Shown in pieces: positions 1-8,434 of a DNA stretch of 64,000 nucleotides. The DNA lies in NCBI GenBank assembly GCA_963764195.1, contig CAVXRG010000011.1, forward strand, positions 1 to 64,000. The letters run 5' to 3'. The stretch's first letter is position 1, and the number at the start of each line of letters is the position of its first letter. The position numbers were made by a program, and so were the translations under genes. This DNA comes from JBDSSS01 sp963764195. Lineage in GTDB: Bacteria > Actinomycetota > Actinomycetes > Actinomycetales > Dermatophilaceae. The notes under the pieces are model-generated. The model did no database searches. It was not told the origin of the DNA and worked only from the letters and a program-made list of their open reading frames with translations.

Positions 1-203
1 CCAGCGACCATGAGCAACCACGCCTATGACGTCGGGTTTCCTGATCCACGACACCGAGCTTGCCACATGCGGTGCCGTCTCTACTCAAGTTGTCGGCCGC
101 CGATTGGCCAGGTCTGCCCAGCCTCCGACGCCTGGCGCGTCCGGTCCGACAACCGCGGTCCTATCACCAGCACGCATCCGGGTTGCGTTGTCATCGAGCT
201 CAC

Positions 204-1324
204 TCAGGCCAGGAAGGTCGCCATATGCGTTGCTAGGGCCGCTCCGAGCGGATCGGAACTGCGTTGCCTATCTGACGTGCGATCGAGGCTTTGCTGCCAA
301 CAAACCGGTAGTCGTCGGGGAATCCCTGGATCCGCGCTGCCTCAAAGTGCGTAATGGCCCGATGCTGGGTGGGGTGGATGTATCGGCCCTTCTCTGGCTT
401 GAAGAACTCGGTACGAATCGTTACCGATGGCTTCTCCCAGACGAGTCGACCCATAACGTCACCCGAGCCAGTCGTGTGCCTCTTCCAGCATGCGGCCTTA
501 AGGTCCTCGGGCAGGTCGAACCGACCGCCGCCGTAGGGGATGGAGCGGAAGCGATCGAGCGACAAGTCGGTATAGTCGCGGCCGATATGCAGTTCAGAAC
601 TCGTGAATGACCCACGGAGACTCTGTCCTCGGAACTCCATCGTGCGGGGAGGAAGATCGCGTTGCCCAGCGAACGGAGTGATTCCTTCGAATGCATCCCG
701 GACCGTACGCGGGGTCTGGAGGACCGCGGGGTTGGGGAAGCTCGGACGTCCGAGATCTTTGTGCCTGCCCAAGACGACCACGCGTTTTCGAACCTGTGCC
801 GCACCGTAGTCGGCGGAGTTGAGCACTCGGGCCTCGAAGCGGTAATCGCGCAAAGGACCATCTGCTTCGAAGGAGTCCGCAAAGATGGAAAACTGGTCCG
901 ACTTCAGAAAGGCAGGAACGTTCTCCATGATGAAGGCCTGAGGGTGCGCGCGCTCAATCGTTTCGGCGTAGTGACGCCACAGCAGATTCCGTGCATCGTT
1001 CGGTTCGCGCTTACCCAGCGCAGAGAACCCCTGACATGGAGGGCCTCCGACCACAACGTCGACACTGGGGACGTCCTCCTCGGAGAGCCATCGCTCGATG
1101 CCACCCGCGTAGACGACGTCGCCAAAGTTCTCTGCATAGCTAGCCGCGGCCTCGATGTCCATCTCGATGGCGCGCACCGTCGTGAAGCGGTGGGAGCCAG
1201 CGTGCAAGCCAGCACTCAGGCCGCCAGCGCCGGCGAACAGGTCGAGAACCGTGAGCACCTTCGATGCCGCCCGTGGCCGATCGGAGGACCCCAAAGCCAA
1301 TTCGGGTCCTGTCGTCACGGCCAT
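204..1324 (-). CDS. C5 cytosine DNA methyltransferase (DrmMII-like), frameshifted near its end
   Basis: It transfers a methyl group from SAM to cytosine C5 in DNA; here it probably marks self DNA for the defence locus. Motif I (DLFAGAGGLSAGL), motif IV with the catalytic Cys (GGPPCQGFSALG), motif VI (MENVPAF), motif VIII (QVRKRVVVLG) and motif X (RQIGNAVP) are all visible in order, with a short target-recognition region between VIII and X. The frame as given runs into a stop at 233 just after motif X. Adding one C to the CC run near 249 restores a normal ending (LGAALATHMATFLA) that stops at 204, so the break is probably a sequencing error. An upstream in-frame ATG at 1372 is possible, but the ATG at 1324 gives a family-typical N-terminus. 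It is divergent from the vsr gene. The specificity cannot be read from the sequence. Confidence 0.9.
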
Positions 1325-1495
1325 GACACCGGACCTTAGCGTCAACGTCCGACGACGAGGCCAGCGGCTCACCGTCGACCTTCATGTACGGCGGGCGGCA
1401 CAACGCCCGGACACCGTTACGGCCTCAACGGTAAGTGCCATCATGGCGTAGTGGGCGATGCCGAGGCGGGGTTGTCAGCGGCTGCTAGTGGGCGG
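1325..1495. promoter_or_regulatory. Divergent promoter region between methyltransferase and vsr operon
   Basis: This short gap must hold the start signals of both the methyltransferase and the rightward defence operon. It contains an inverted repeat ACCGTT (1413-1418) / AACGGT (1427-1432) that could be an operator. No clear -35/-10 pair was identified by eye. The gap is shorter if the GTG at 1451 is the true vsr start. Confidence 0.3.
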
Positions 1496-1894
1496 ATGAG
1501 CCGTCAAAAGACTCGTGACACGGCGCCCGAGCTCGCGCTACGCCGACTTCTGCATGCCCGAGGTCGCCGATTCCGAGTGGACTGCCCACTGCCAGGGATG
1601 CCGCGACGACGAGCTGATCTGCTGTTCACCCGCGCCAAGGTCGCAGTCTTCGTCGACGGTTGCTTCTGGCACGTGTGCCCCCAGCACTCGACCCTGCCGG
1701 CTGGCAACGGGGCCTGGTGGGCCGCAAAGCTCGCACGCAATCGGCAGCGGGACGAGGAGACGACTGTTCACCTCGAAGGCCTCGGTTGGACGGTCGTCCG
1801 AATCTGGGAGCACGTACCTGCTAGTGAGGCCGCGGATGTCGTCGATGCCGCCCTCACAGGCGTTCGACGGGAGGGCACTCGTGGGGATACGTAG
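1496..1894 (+). CDS. vsr: Very short patch repair (Vsr) endonuclease
   Basis: Vsr nicks DNA 5' of the T in T:G mismatches that arise when 5-methylcytosine deaminates, so it is the usual partner of a C5 methyltransferase. The protein has the family pattern in order: an N-terminal MSRxxxxDT-type start, the catalytic-region stretch RADLLFTRAKVAVFVDGCFW with its Asp, the zinc-site/active-site stretch ending HxCPxH, then WWxxKLxRNxxRD and a C-terminal VVRIWEH. Its length of about 132 residues matches the family. The start was set at the ATG at 1496, where homologues usually begin; an in-frame GTG at 1451 would add 15 residues. It is the first gene of the rightward operon and is divergent from the methyltransferase, which fits a modification-plus-repair pair. 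Confidence 0.9.
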   Translation: MSRQKTRDTAPELALRRLLHARGRRFRVDCPLPGMPRRRADLLFTRAKVAVFVDGCFWHVCPQHSTLPAGNGAWWAAKLARNRQRDEETTVHLEGLGWTVVRIWEHVPASEAADVVDAALTGVRREGTRGDT

Positions 1895-1973
1895 GTGTGT
1901 GAACCTTTTTCTGTAATTTTGAGAACTTGGTTCCGTGAAACCCCGCGTGACGACAGGTGCCGTGATACCAAGG

Positions 1974-2001
1974 CCCCAGGGCCGAGCCGACGGCCGTGGG
2001 G
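1974..2001 (+). promoter_or_regulatory. Imperfect hairpin in the leader before the ATPase-helicase gene
   Basis: The 156-bp gap between vsr and the next gene holds a CCCCAGGGCCG / CGGCCGTGGGG inverted repeat (11-bp stem with one mismatch, 6-base loop). No T run follows, so it is not an obvious terminator. It may be a regulatory hairpin or chance in GC-rich DNA. Confidence 0.25.
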
Positions 2002-2050
2002 ACAGATGTGCTGCTTCTAGGCAAAGCAGCTGAGACAGGGGTGGTGCGGA

Positions 2051-5000
2051 GTGGCCAGGGCATGGCAGGGGCTCGATGGGGAGCTGGCGCAGGCGGTCGA
2101 GGAGCAGAGCATGACGGCTCTGGAGACCTATCGAAACGAGCCGAGGCGGATCGGCCAAGACGCGAACATCGAGCGCTCTATCGCCGAAGGCGCCTATGCA
2201 AACCGTCAGCTTTTCGAGCTGGTCCAGAACGCTGCGGACGCGGCCAAAACAGAGTCCTCCGGCGGGCGGTGCGACATCTTGCTCACGAAGGATGCCCTGT
2301 ACGTCGCCAATACGGGTGAGTCATTTACGGTCGACGGCGTGATTGCCCTCATGGGCACCCACGACTCCGTCAAGCGCGACGACAAGATTGGACGGTTCGG
2401 GTTGGGCTTCAAGTCCCTCCTGGCCGTCTCTGACAGCCCCCGCGTGTTCAGCCGCGCCGGGTCCTTCGTGTTCGACCGTCGGGAGTCGGCTCAAGTCCTC
2501 AGCGATCTCGTGCCTGGGCTCTCGCACTATCCCGTCATGCGGTGGGCAAGGGCGGTGGACCCGACCGATGCCAGCCGTGACGACGCGATCCTCGCCAATT
2601 TCATGACGTGGGCCGCGACGGTCGTAGTGGCGCCGCTCAAGGGCAAGAGAGACGTTCTGGCCAGGAGCATGTCGGTCTTCCCAGCCGAGTTCCTGTTGTT
2701 CTCGCCGCACATGGAAGAGGTAGGCCTTGAGGACCGCGAGTCTGGCGTTTCGCGAGAGATCACCGCGTCACGGGACGACACGGGTGCAGTCGTGGTCAAC
2801 GACGCGGGCAAACGGTCGGTCTGGGTCGTCACGTCTCAGCGGCACTCCCCGAGCAAGAAGGCTCTCGAGGACGGTGGCTACTCGGCGGCTCGGGAGAGCG
2901 TCGAAGTCTCTTGGGCGGCCCCGCTGGAAGGTGCTCCCAAAGGCATCGGCAGATTCTGGGCCTACTTCCCGACGATCTCGATGACGACACTCTCGGGGAT
3001 CGTTAATGCGCCGTGGAAGCTGGCTGACGACCGCGAGTCGCTGCTACCGGGACCGTTCAACGACGAGCTGCTCATCGACGTGCTGCCCAAACTTGTCGGG
3101 GACACACTCTCCTCAGTTCATCGAGCTGAGAAGCCGACCGGCGTCCTTGATGTCCTGCCCGCCCGGGGCAAGGAAGCGCGCAACACCGCGGATGACCTGC
3201 TTAACGAGCCAGTGATGCGTGCCGTCAGTGAGCGACAGTGCATCCCCGCGTTGGGCGGCGGCCTCCGACACCCGACGAAGGTGAGGCTCCATCCGGACGG
3301 GCTGACCCAAGACGAGCTCAACCTTTGGGCGTCCGTATGCCCCGATCCCGACTGGTGGGTCAGCCACTCGGTGGTCAGCTCCGAGCATCGATCGAAGGTC
3401 GAGCGACTACTCCGCTATCACAACCGTGGCGCGGTCAGTCTGCGCGAGTGGGTCGAGCACCTGCTTAAGGAGCCGACACCACAGGCCTCGGCTGTGGCAG
3501 TCCGGTTGGTGGCGTCCCTGATCACACGGCTGCAGGCCAGCCCCGAACACCTCAGCGAGCTGAAGCGCGCCAGAGTGCTGCTGCTCGACGACGGATCGAT
3601 TGACGCGTGCCGACGAGGCCAGGTCTTCCTCCCAGGTCCCACACCGGTGCCCGGGCGTCTCATCATCGATCCGATCGTTGCAGCCGACCCGGATGTGGTC
3701 GCAGCTCTCAATAGGCTCGGCATCGAGCTGTTTGACAACGCCGGCGAACTCCGGAGCGAGCTCACCGCAACGCCCCGCGACTGGAACCGGATCTGGGCCT
3801 CCGCGCGAAAGAATACCGTCGAGGACTCCGAGGCGATCTTCCGCGACGTCCTCGGCGACGACCTGTTGGAGACGCTCCGGGTACGGACCTACTCGGGAAA
3901 GTTGAAGAGCCCGGGCGGGGTCTTCCTGGCCGGCGAGGTCATCCCGGCTGACGGCTCGCGTGACGCTGACTTCCTTGTCGATCCCCGTTTCCACATGCAG
4001 GACCTGGATCTTCTCAGGCTTCTTGGCCTGGTCTCTGCGCCGCGCAAGCTGGCGTCGCCACCCATGGAGACGTGGCGCGAGGCCCGGCTCGACGAGGTTC
4101 GGGATCAGTTCCGGAAGCAGACGGGCCAGGCGAGGTTGACGGATTCAGCCATCGACATCGACGAGGGGAGAGTCTTTTGGCCCCTCGACCAGCTTCCACG
4201 GCTTTCTGCTGAGGGAGCCGCCGCCCTCACCGACATGGTCCTCCGCCAGGCGGTCGGTGATGAGCGTTGGCGCATCACCCGCATCGGAGGTGCGTCTGCG
4301 CAGAAGTCGGTTCCTGACATGACGTGGTTCCACCTGCGCGAATACGGTCGGCTGCGTACTCAGGTCGGAAACCACCCTGTCTCTCGGTGTCTGCGGTGGG
4401 ACGAGGACACGGCTGTGATCGACGGCGTTGAGCAGCCGCTCCCGTACGCCCGTCCCAGCTTGAGCGAAGAGCAGGCGGAGGCGTTGAAGCTGAGACGAGA
4501 CCCTTCGGAGCTCAAGACGTCCGACTGGGCTGCCCTTCTCGAGGAGTCCAAGGGATGGCCCGATGACCGGCGCTTCCTCGCCTACGCGTGGGCCGCGTTC
4601 GTCGGACAGCCGCCGCCCGACCGGATCCGAGTGCGACGAGGCCCTGGCTTCGTGGAAGTTGCTGCTGCGGAGGCGGCAGTCACCTGGCGGAGGGACGTCT
4701 TCGACTCGCTCGTCGCTGCTCAGGTGCCGTCGCTCCTCGCGCACAGCGAGGAGGACTTCATGGTGCTCCGCGAGAACTGGCGGATGCCGGACGGTGCGGA
4801 CATGCTCACCGAAACGGTCGACTACGAGCTCGCCGGGGAGTCGTATGCCGTCATCGACCGCTTCCCGCCGCTGCGACTCTCGCTGGCCCCGGAACAGCAG
4901 GCCTTCCTCGTGCAGCCGTGCAAGCGCCTCGAGGTGCTGACCTCGACCCCCACCGGACAGCAGTCGCGGCCCTTGCCCCAGTACGTCGAGGGGCAGTCGA

Positions 5001-6712
5001 TCTTCGTCACGGCCGACGACGAGAGGGGTGTGCTGCTGCAGGTTGCGCGGGCTCTCGAGGCCACGTTCAAACCCGACGTCGTGCTCCGGAGGATGGAGGA
5101 GCAGCAGCGCAACCAGCTGCGACAGGACGTCGCCGAGGCATCCGATGTGCTCGACAAGCTGCTGCTTGCCGTGGGAGTCGAGGACCTAAGGGCGGCGGTC
5201 CCTTCCGCCGCACTCGATGGCCTCATGCACGACACCGACCGTGAGCTGGAGAAGAGGGAGATCGCTCAGCTCGCTCTCGCGGTTGACGGCTACGGCATCC
5301 TGCAGAGTCACGTATCCAGTCTGAAGCGGAAGGGCCTGAACCCGCCGTCCATCTGGGCCGGCAAGCGCACCGCGAGGGAATGGGTCCGAGAGCTTGGCTT
5401 CCCCATCGAGTTCGCTGGCTTCTCCGGTATGCGGCGTGAGGCGGAGATGGAGGTCGAGGGCCCGCCCGTGCTCGGCCCCCTGCATGAGTATCAGCGCAGC
5501 ATCGCCGATCGCGTCAAGGAGCTGCTCGAGCCCACCAACGAGATGCGCCGCGGCCTCCTGTCGCTCCCCACGGGTGCAGGCAAGACGCGAGTGGCCGTGC
5601 AGGCACTCGTCGAGCACATGTCCCAGTCCGAGAAGGATGTGCGGATTCTGTGGCTCGCCGAGACCGATGAGCTGTGCGAACAGGCTACCCAGACCTGGTC
5701 GCAGGTGTGGAGGGCTAAGGGCCGGGCGGGCACGCCGATGACCCTCAGCCGCCTGTGGGCGAGCAACGAGCCGAACGAGCGGGACGGCCACCAGGTTGTC
5801 GTCGCTTCTCTTGCCAAGCTCGACACCGTGGTCCAACGGAACGACGGCGACTGGGAGGAGGCCTACGGCTGGCTCACCAACCCGAGCATCATCGTGGTCG
5901 ACGAAGCGCACCGGTCCATCGGCCAGCAGTACACGCGAACGCTCAGCGCGATGGGCGGGACGAAGCGCGTGGCTGAGATGACGACGCCGCTCCTCGGTCT
6001 CACGGCGACGCCGTTCCGTGGGTTCAACGCCACCGAGACGGAGCAGCTGGCCGGCCGCTACCACCGCAACCTTCTCGACGAAGGGGTCTTCCCGGGCGAT
6101 GACGTATACGGCTATCTCCAGCAGCTCGGTGTGCTGGCCCGGATCAACCATCATGAGCTGCTGGGCGCAGACCTCGAGCTCACGGAGGAAGAGCTCGCTC
6201 ACACGACGAAGTTGCGGCGACTCCCCGAGTCGGTGGAGAACCGGCTGGGTAAGGACGACAAGCGGAACAACGAGATCGTCCAATCCGTGCTCGGGCTGGC
6301 AGAGGACGAGACCGCGCTGCTCTTCGCTACGTCCGTCGAGAATGCAAAGGTGCTTGCCGCCCTGCTCACGTACAACGGTGTCGAGTCGAGGGCCGTTGCC
6401 GGCACAACGGACCCGCACGCGCGCCGTCGCTACGTCGAGGACTTCAAGGCCAAGCGGGTACGGGTTCTGACGAACTACAACGTCTTCACTGAGGGGTTCG
6501 ACGTGCCCAAGGTCGATGCCGTCTACATCACGCGGCCGACTTTCAGCCCGAACGTCTACCAACAGATGATCGGGCGCGGCCTTCGAGGCCCACTCAACGG
6601 TGGCAAGGAAGAAGTGCTCATCGTCAACGTCGCGGACAACCTGACGAACTTCGGCGAGGAGTTCGCCTTCCGGCACTTCGAGCACCTGTGGGGCAAGGGG
6701 CGTAACCAGTGA
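2051..6712 (+). CDS. HSP90-like (GHKL) ATPase fused to an SF2 DEAH-box helicase
   Basis: A 1553-residue protein with two motor modules. Residues about 45-170 form a GHKL ATPase of the HSP90/sacsin type: N-box ELVQNAADA at 56-64, NTG at 87-89, and the glycine-rich lid GRFGLGFKS at 114-122. The middle (about 300-1130) matches nothing I recognise. The C-terminus is an SF2 helicase: Walker A PTGAGKT from 1173, DEAH at 1284-1287, motif III TATPFRG, a motif V region with NYNVFTEGFDVP, and motif VI QMIGRGLRG at 1505-1513. It starts at a GTG; the next in-frame ATG is at 2111. The stop overlaps the next gene's GTG (GTGA), which implies translational coupling. It probably acts as an ATP-driven DNA sensor/remodeller in the DISARM-like operon; that role is inferred from context. 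Confidence 0.85.
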   Translation: MARAWQGLDGELAQAVEEQSMTALETYRNEPRRIGQDANIERSIAEGAYANRQLFELVQNAADAAKTESSGGRCDILLTKDALYVANTGESFTVDGVIALMGTHDSVKRDDKIGRFGLGFKSLLAVSDSPRVFSRAGSFVFDRRESAQVLSDLVPGLSHYPVMRWARAVDPTDASRDDAILANFMTWAATVVVAPLKGKRDVLARSMSVFPAEFLLFSPHMEEVGLEDRESGVSREITASRDDTGAVVVNDAGKRSVWVVTSQRHSPSKKALEDGGYSAARESVEVSWAAPLEGAPKGIGRFWAYFPTISMTTLSGIVNAPWKLADDRESLLPGPFNDELLIDVLPKLVGDTLSSVHRAEKPTGVLDVLPARGKEARNTADDLLNEPVMRAVSERQCIPALGGGLRHPTKVRLHPDGLTQDELNLWASVCPDPDWWVSHSVVSSEHRSKVERLLRYHNRGAVSLREWVEHLLKEPTPQASAVAVRLVASLITRLQASPEHLSELKRARVLLLDDGSIDACRRGQVFLPGPTPVPGRLIIDPIVAADPDVVAALNRLGIELFDNAGELRSELTATPRDWNRIWASARKNTVEDSEAIFRDVLGDDLLETLRVRTYSGKLKSPGGVFLAGEVIPADGSRDADFLVDPRFHMQDLDLLRLLGLVSAPRKLASPPMETWREARLDEVRDQFRKQTGQARLTDSAIDIDEGRVFWPLDQLPRLSAEGAAALTDMVLRQAVGDERWRITRIGGASAQKSVPDMTWFHLREYGRLRTQVGNHPVSRCLRWDEDTAVIDGVEQPLPYARPSLSEEQAEALKLRRDPSELKTSDWAALLEESKGWPDDRRFLAYAWAAFVGQPPPDRIRVRRGPGFVEVAAAEAAVTWRRDVFDSLVAAQVPSLLAHSEEDFMVLRENWRMPDGADMLTETVDYELAGESYAVIDRFPPLRLSLAPEQQAFLVQPCKRLEVLTSTPTGQQSRPLPQYVEGQSIFVTADDERGVLLQVARALEATFKPDVVLRRMEEQQRNQLRQDVAEASDVLDKLLLAVGVEDLRAAVPSAALDGLMHDTDRELEKREIAQLALAVDGYGILQSHVSSLKRKGLNPPSIWAGKRTAREWVRELGFPIEFAGFSGMRREAEMEVEGPPVLGPLHEYQRSIADRVKELLEPTNEMRRGLLSLPTGAGKTRVAVQALVEHMSQSEKDVRILWLAETDELCEQATQTWSQVWRAKGRAGTPMTLSRLWASNEPNERDGHQVVVASLAKLDTVVQRNDGDWEEAYGWLTNPSIIVVDEAHRSIGQQYTRTLSAMGGTKRVAEMTTPLLGLTATPFRGFNATETEQLAGRYHRNLLDEGVFPGDDVYGYLQQLGVLARINHHELLGADLELTEEELAHTTKLRRLPESVENRLGKDDKRNNEIVQSVLGLAEDETALLFATSVENAKVLAALLTYNGVESRAVAGTTDPHARRRYVEDFKAKRVRVLTNYNVFTEGFDVPKVDAVYITRPTFSPNVYQQMIGRGLRGPLNGGKEEVLIVNVADNLTNFGEEFAFRHFEHLWGKGRNQ

Positions 6713-8430
6713 CGGCGGTCGCAGTGCTGGATGTCGATCAGGAGCGGGTGGCGACGGCGCCCGCTGACGGTCGCCTGATTGTCATAGCGGGTCCAGGGGC
6801 AGGGAAATCGGAAGTAGTCGGTGAGCGTTGCCGACGTCTCATTGAGGATGACATCTACCCAGAGGAGATCCTCGTCATCTCGTTCTCCAATGTTGCGGTC
6901 GACGTCGTCCGTGCGCGGACGAAGGACGTGCTGGACGAGGGCCGTGGCGTCGACTGCGTCACCATCGACTCGCTGTCGGCGCGGGTCCGCGCCGAACTCG
7001 AGGAGGGAGAGCCACGGTTCGCCGGCTTCGACGACGCGATCGTGCGCGCCACCCGCCTGCTCGAGAACGCAAACGAGCCCACGCTCCCCGACATCCGGCA
7101 CATCATCGTCGACGAGGTCCAGGACGTCGTCGGTGTCCGAGCCCGCTTCGTCCTGGCCCTTCTCGAGCAGGCCTCCGATGCAGGCGTCGGGTTCACGCTG
7201 CTGGGCGACCCGATGCAGAGCCTGTACGACTTCCAGGTCGACACCGGCGATGCCATGTCGGCGGACTCGTTCCTCGACGCGGTACGCGAGCGGTACGACG
7301 CCCAGACCGTGTTCCTGACCGGCGAGTACCGATCCCGTACGCCCGAGGCGCGCGCTGTTGCGCTCGCCCGCGCAGACCTCGAGGGCCTCACTGGGTCGGA
7401 CCAGCTGCTTCGCCTGCGCGACCTCAGCGCAGACCTTCCCCCGCTCGGTGAGCTCGACGAGGATGCTGCGGAGGACATTGCCGCTTGGCAGGGCACGACC
7501 GCACTGTTGTGCGACACCAACGCCCGTGCCGGGCTGGTCGCCGCGCGGTTCGCAGGGCTGGGGCTGCCGGTCGAGCTCGCTGCGAGCGCCAGGCAGCCCG
7601 CTCTTGCTCCGTGGATCGCCGAGCTTCTCGCTCAGAGCGACGCGGCCACCGTCTCCTACGACGACTTCATGGAGTCGGTGGAGAGGATCGGTCTCGCCGA
7701 GAGCGAGGACAAGTGGCGCACCCTGATCCGCGTGTCCAGGTCCCGACGCGGTTTGGATCTGCGCGAGCTGTCGACCGGCCTGAGGGCCGGCCGGTATCCC
7801 CCGGACCTTCTTCGTCAGCTGTCGACAGCAGTGATTGCGTCCACGGTCCATCGAGCGAAGGGGCAGGAGTTCGACAACGTCGTCCTGGTAGATCCTGAGT
7901 CCTGGTTCGCGGACGCCGGGGAGTCGGGCCCGGCCGCCCGCCGACTATTCGTCGCCATGTCCCGGGCGCGGGCGCGACTGACTCGGGGCCGCGGCATCTC
8001 GACCAAGTTCTGGCACAAGGACGCCCGCGATGGCGTGTGGCTGCGCACGTCCTTCCGCGGGCGCGGCACGTTGGGGGTGATCTTGGAGCCCCAGTACGCC
8101 AGGCATCTGGGACCGACGGCCCACGACCTCTCATCAGTCACGCGCGCCGCCGTCACTTGGTCACGCGCGGATGACATCATCACGGTCGACTCCGATGAGC
8201 TGCCATCGTGGACTGCGTCTGTGGACGGGCTGGACCTGGCGCGCACCGGTGAGGAGTTCGGCCGGCTCATCAGGCGATTGGCTTTCGGTGATCGCGTCCC
8301 CGCGCTCACCGGCGGCCGCGTCGAGGGCGCCGAGACCATCGTCGACGCCCCGGTCGGGGACGGCCCGGGCCGGCATGGCATCTGGGTCGGTGCGCGTGTG
8401 AGTGGTCCGCTGTCGTTCGAGTGGGAGTGA
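6709..8430 (+). CDS. UvrD-like superfamily 1 helicase
   Basis: An SF1 DNA helicase/ATPase of 573 residues. Visible motifs in order are Walker A GPGAGKS (about 28-34), a motif Ia region ILVISFSNVA, Walker B IIVDEVQD, motif III LLGDPMQSLYDF, motif IV GEYRSR, motif V STVHRAKGQEFDNVVLV and motif VI LFVAMSRARARL. It is shorter than PcrA/UvrD (about 700 or more residues), so the accessory domains are reduced. The GTG start overlaps the stop of the preceding ATPase-helicase gene, and drmA starts 4 bp after its end, so it is an integral operon member. It sits where class 2 DISARM loci carry drmE, but I cannot show homology to DrmE. Confidence 0.85.
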   Translation: MTAVAVLDVDQERVATAPADGRLIVIAGPGAGKSEVVGERCRRLIEDDIYPEEILVISFSNVAVDVVRARTKDVLDEGRGVDCVTIDSLSARVRAELEEGEPRFAGFDDAIVRATRLLENANEPTLPDIRHIIVDEVQDVVGVRARFVLALLEQASDAGVGFTLLGDPMQSLYDFQVDTGDAMSADSFLDAVRERYDAQTVFLTGEYRSRTPEARAVALARADLEGLTGSDQLLRLRDLSADLPPLGELDEDAAEDIAAWQGTTALLCDTNARAGLVAARFAGLGLPVELAASARQPALAPWIAELLAQSDAATVSYDDFMESVERIGLAESEDKWRTLIRVSRSRRGLDLRELSTGLRAGRYPPDLLRQLSTAVIASTVHRAKGQEFDNVVLVDPESWFADAGESGPAARRLFVAMSRARARLTRGRGISTKFWHKDARDGVWLRTSFRGRGTLGVILEPQYARHLGPTAHDLSSVTRAAVTWSRADDIITVDSDELPSWTASVDGLDLARTGEEFGRLIRRLAFGDRVPALTGGRVEGAETIVDAPVGDGPGRHGIWVGARVSGPLSFEWE

Positions 8431-8434
8431 AGGC

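Noticed and set aside
1..203. A gene at the left edge
   Set aside because: After restoring the methyltransferase end at 204, the remaining 203 bp have no frame with recognisable protein sequence on either strand.
5186..6685. A 499-codon open frame on the - strand
   Set aside because: It is antisense to the helicase domain of the ATPase-helicase fusion and has no recognisable motifs.
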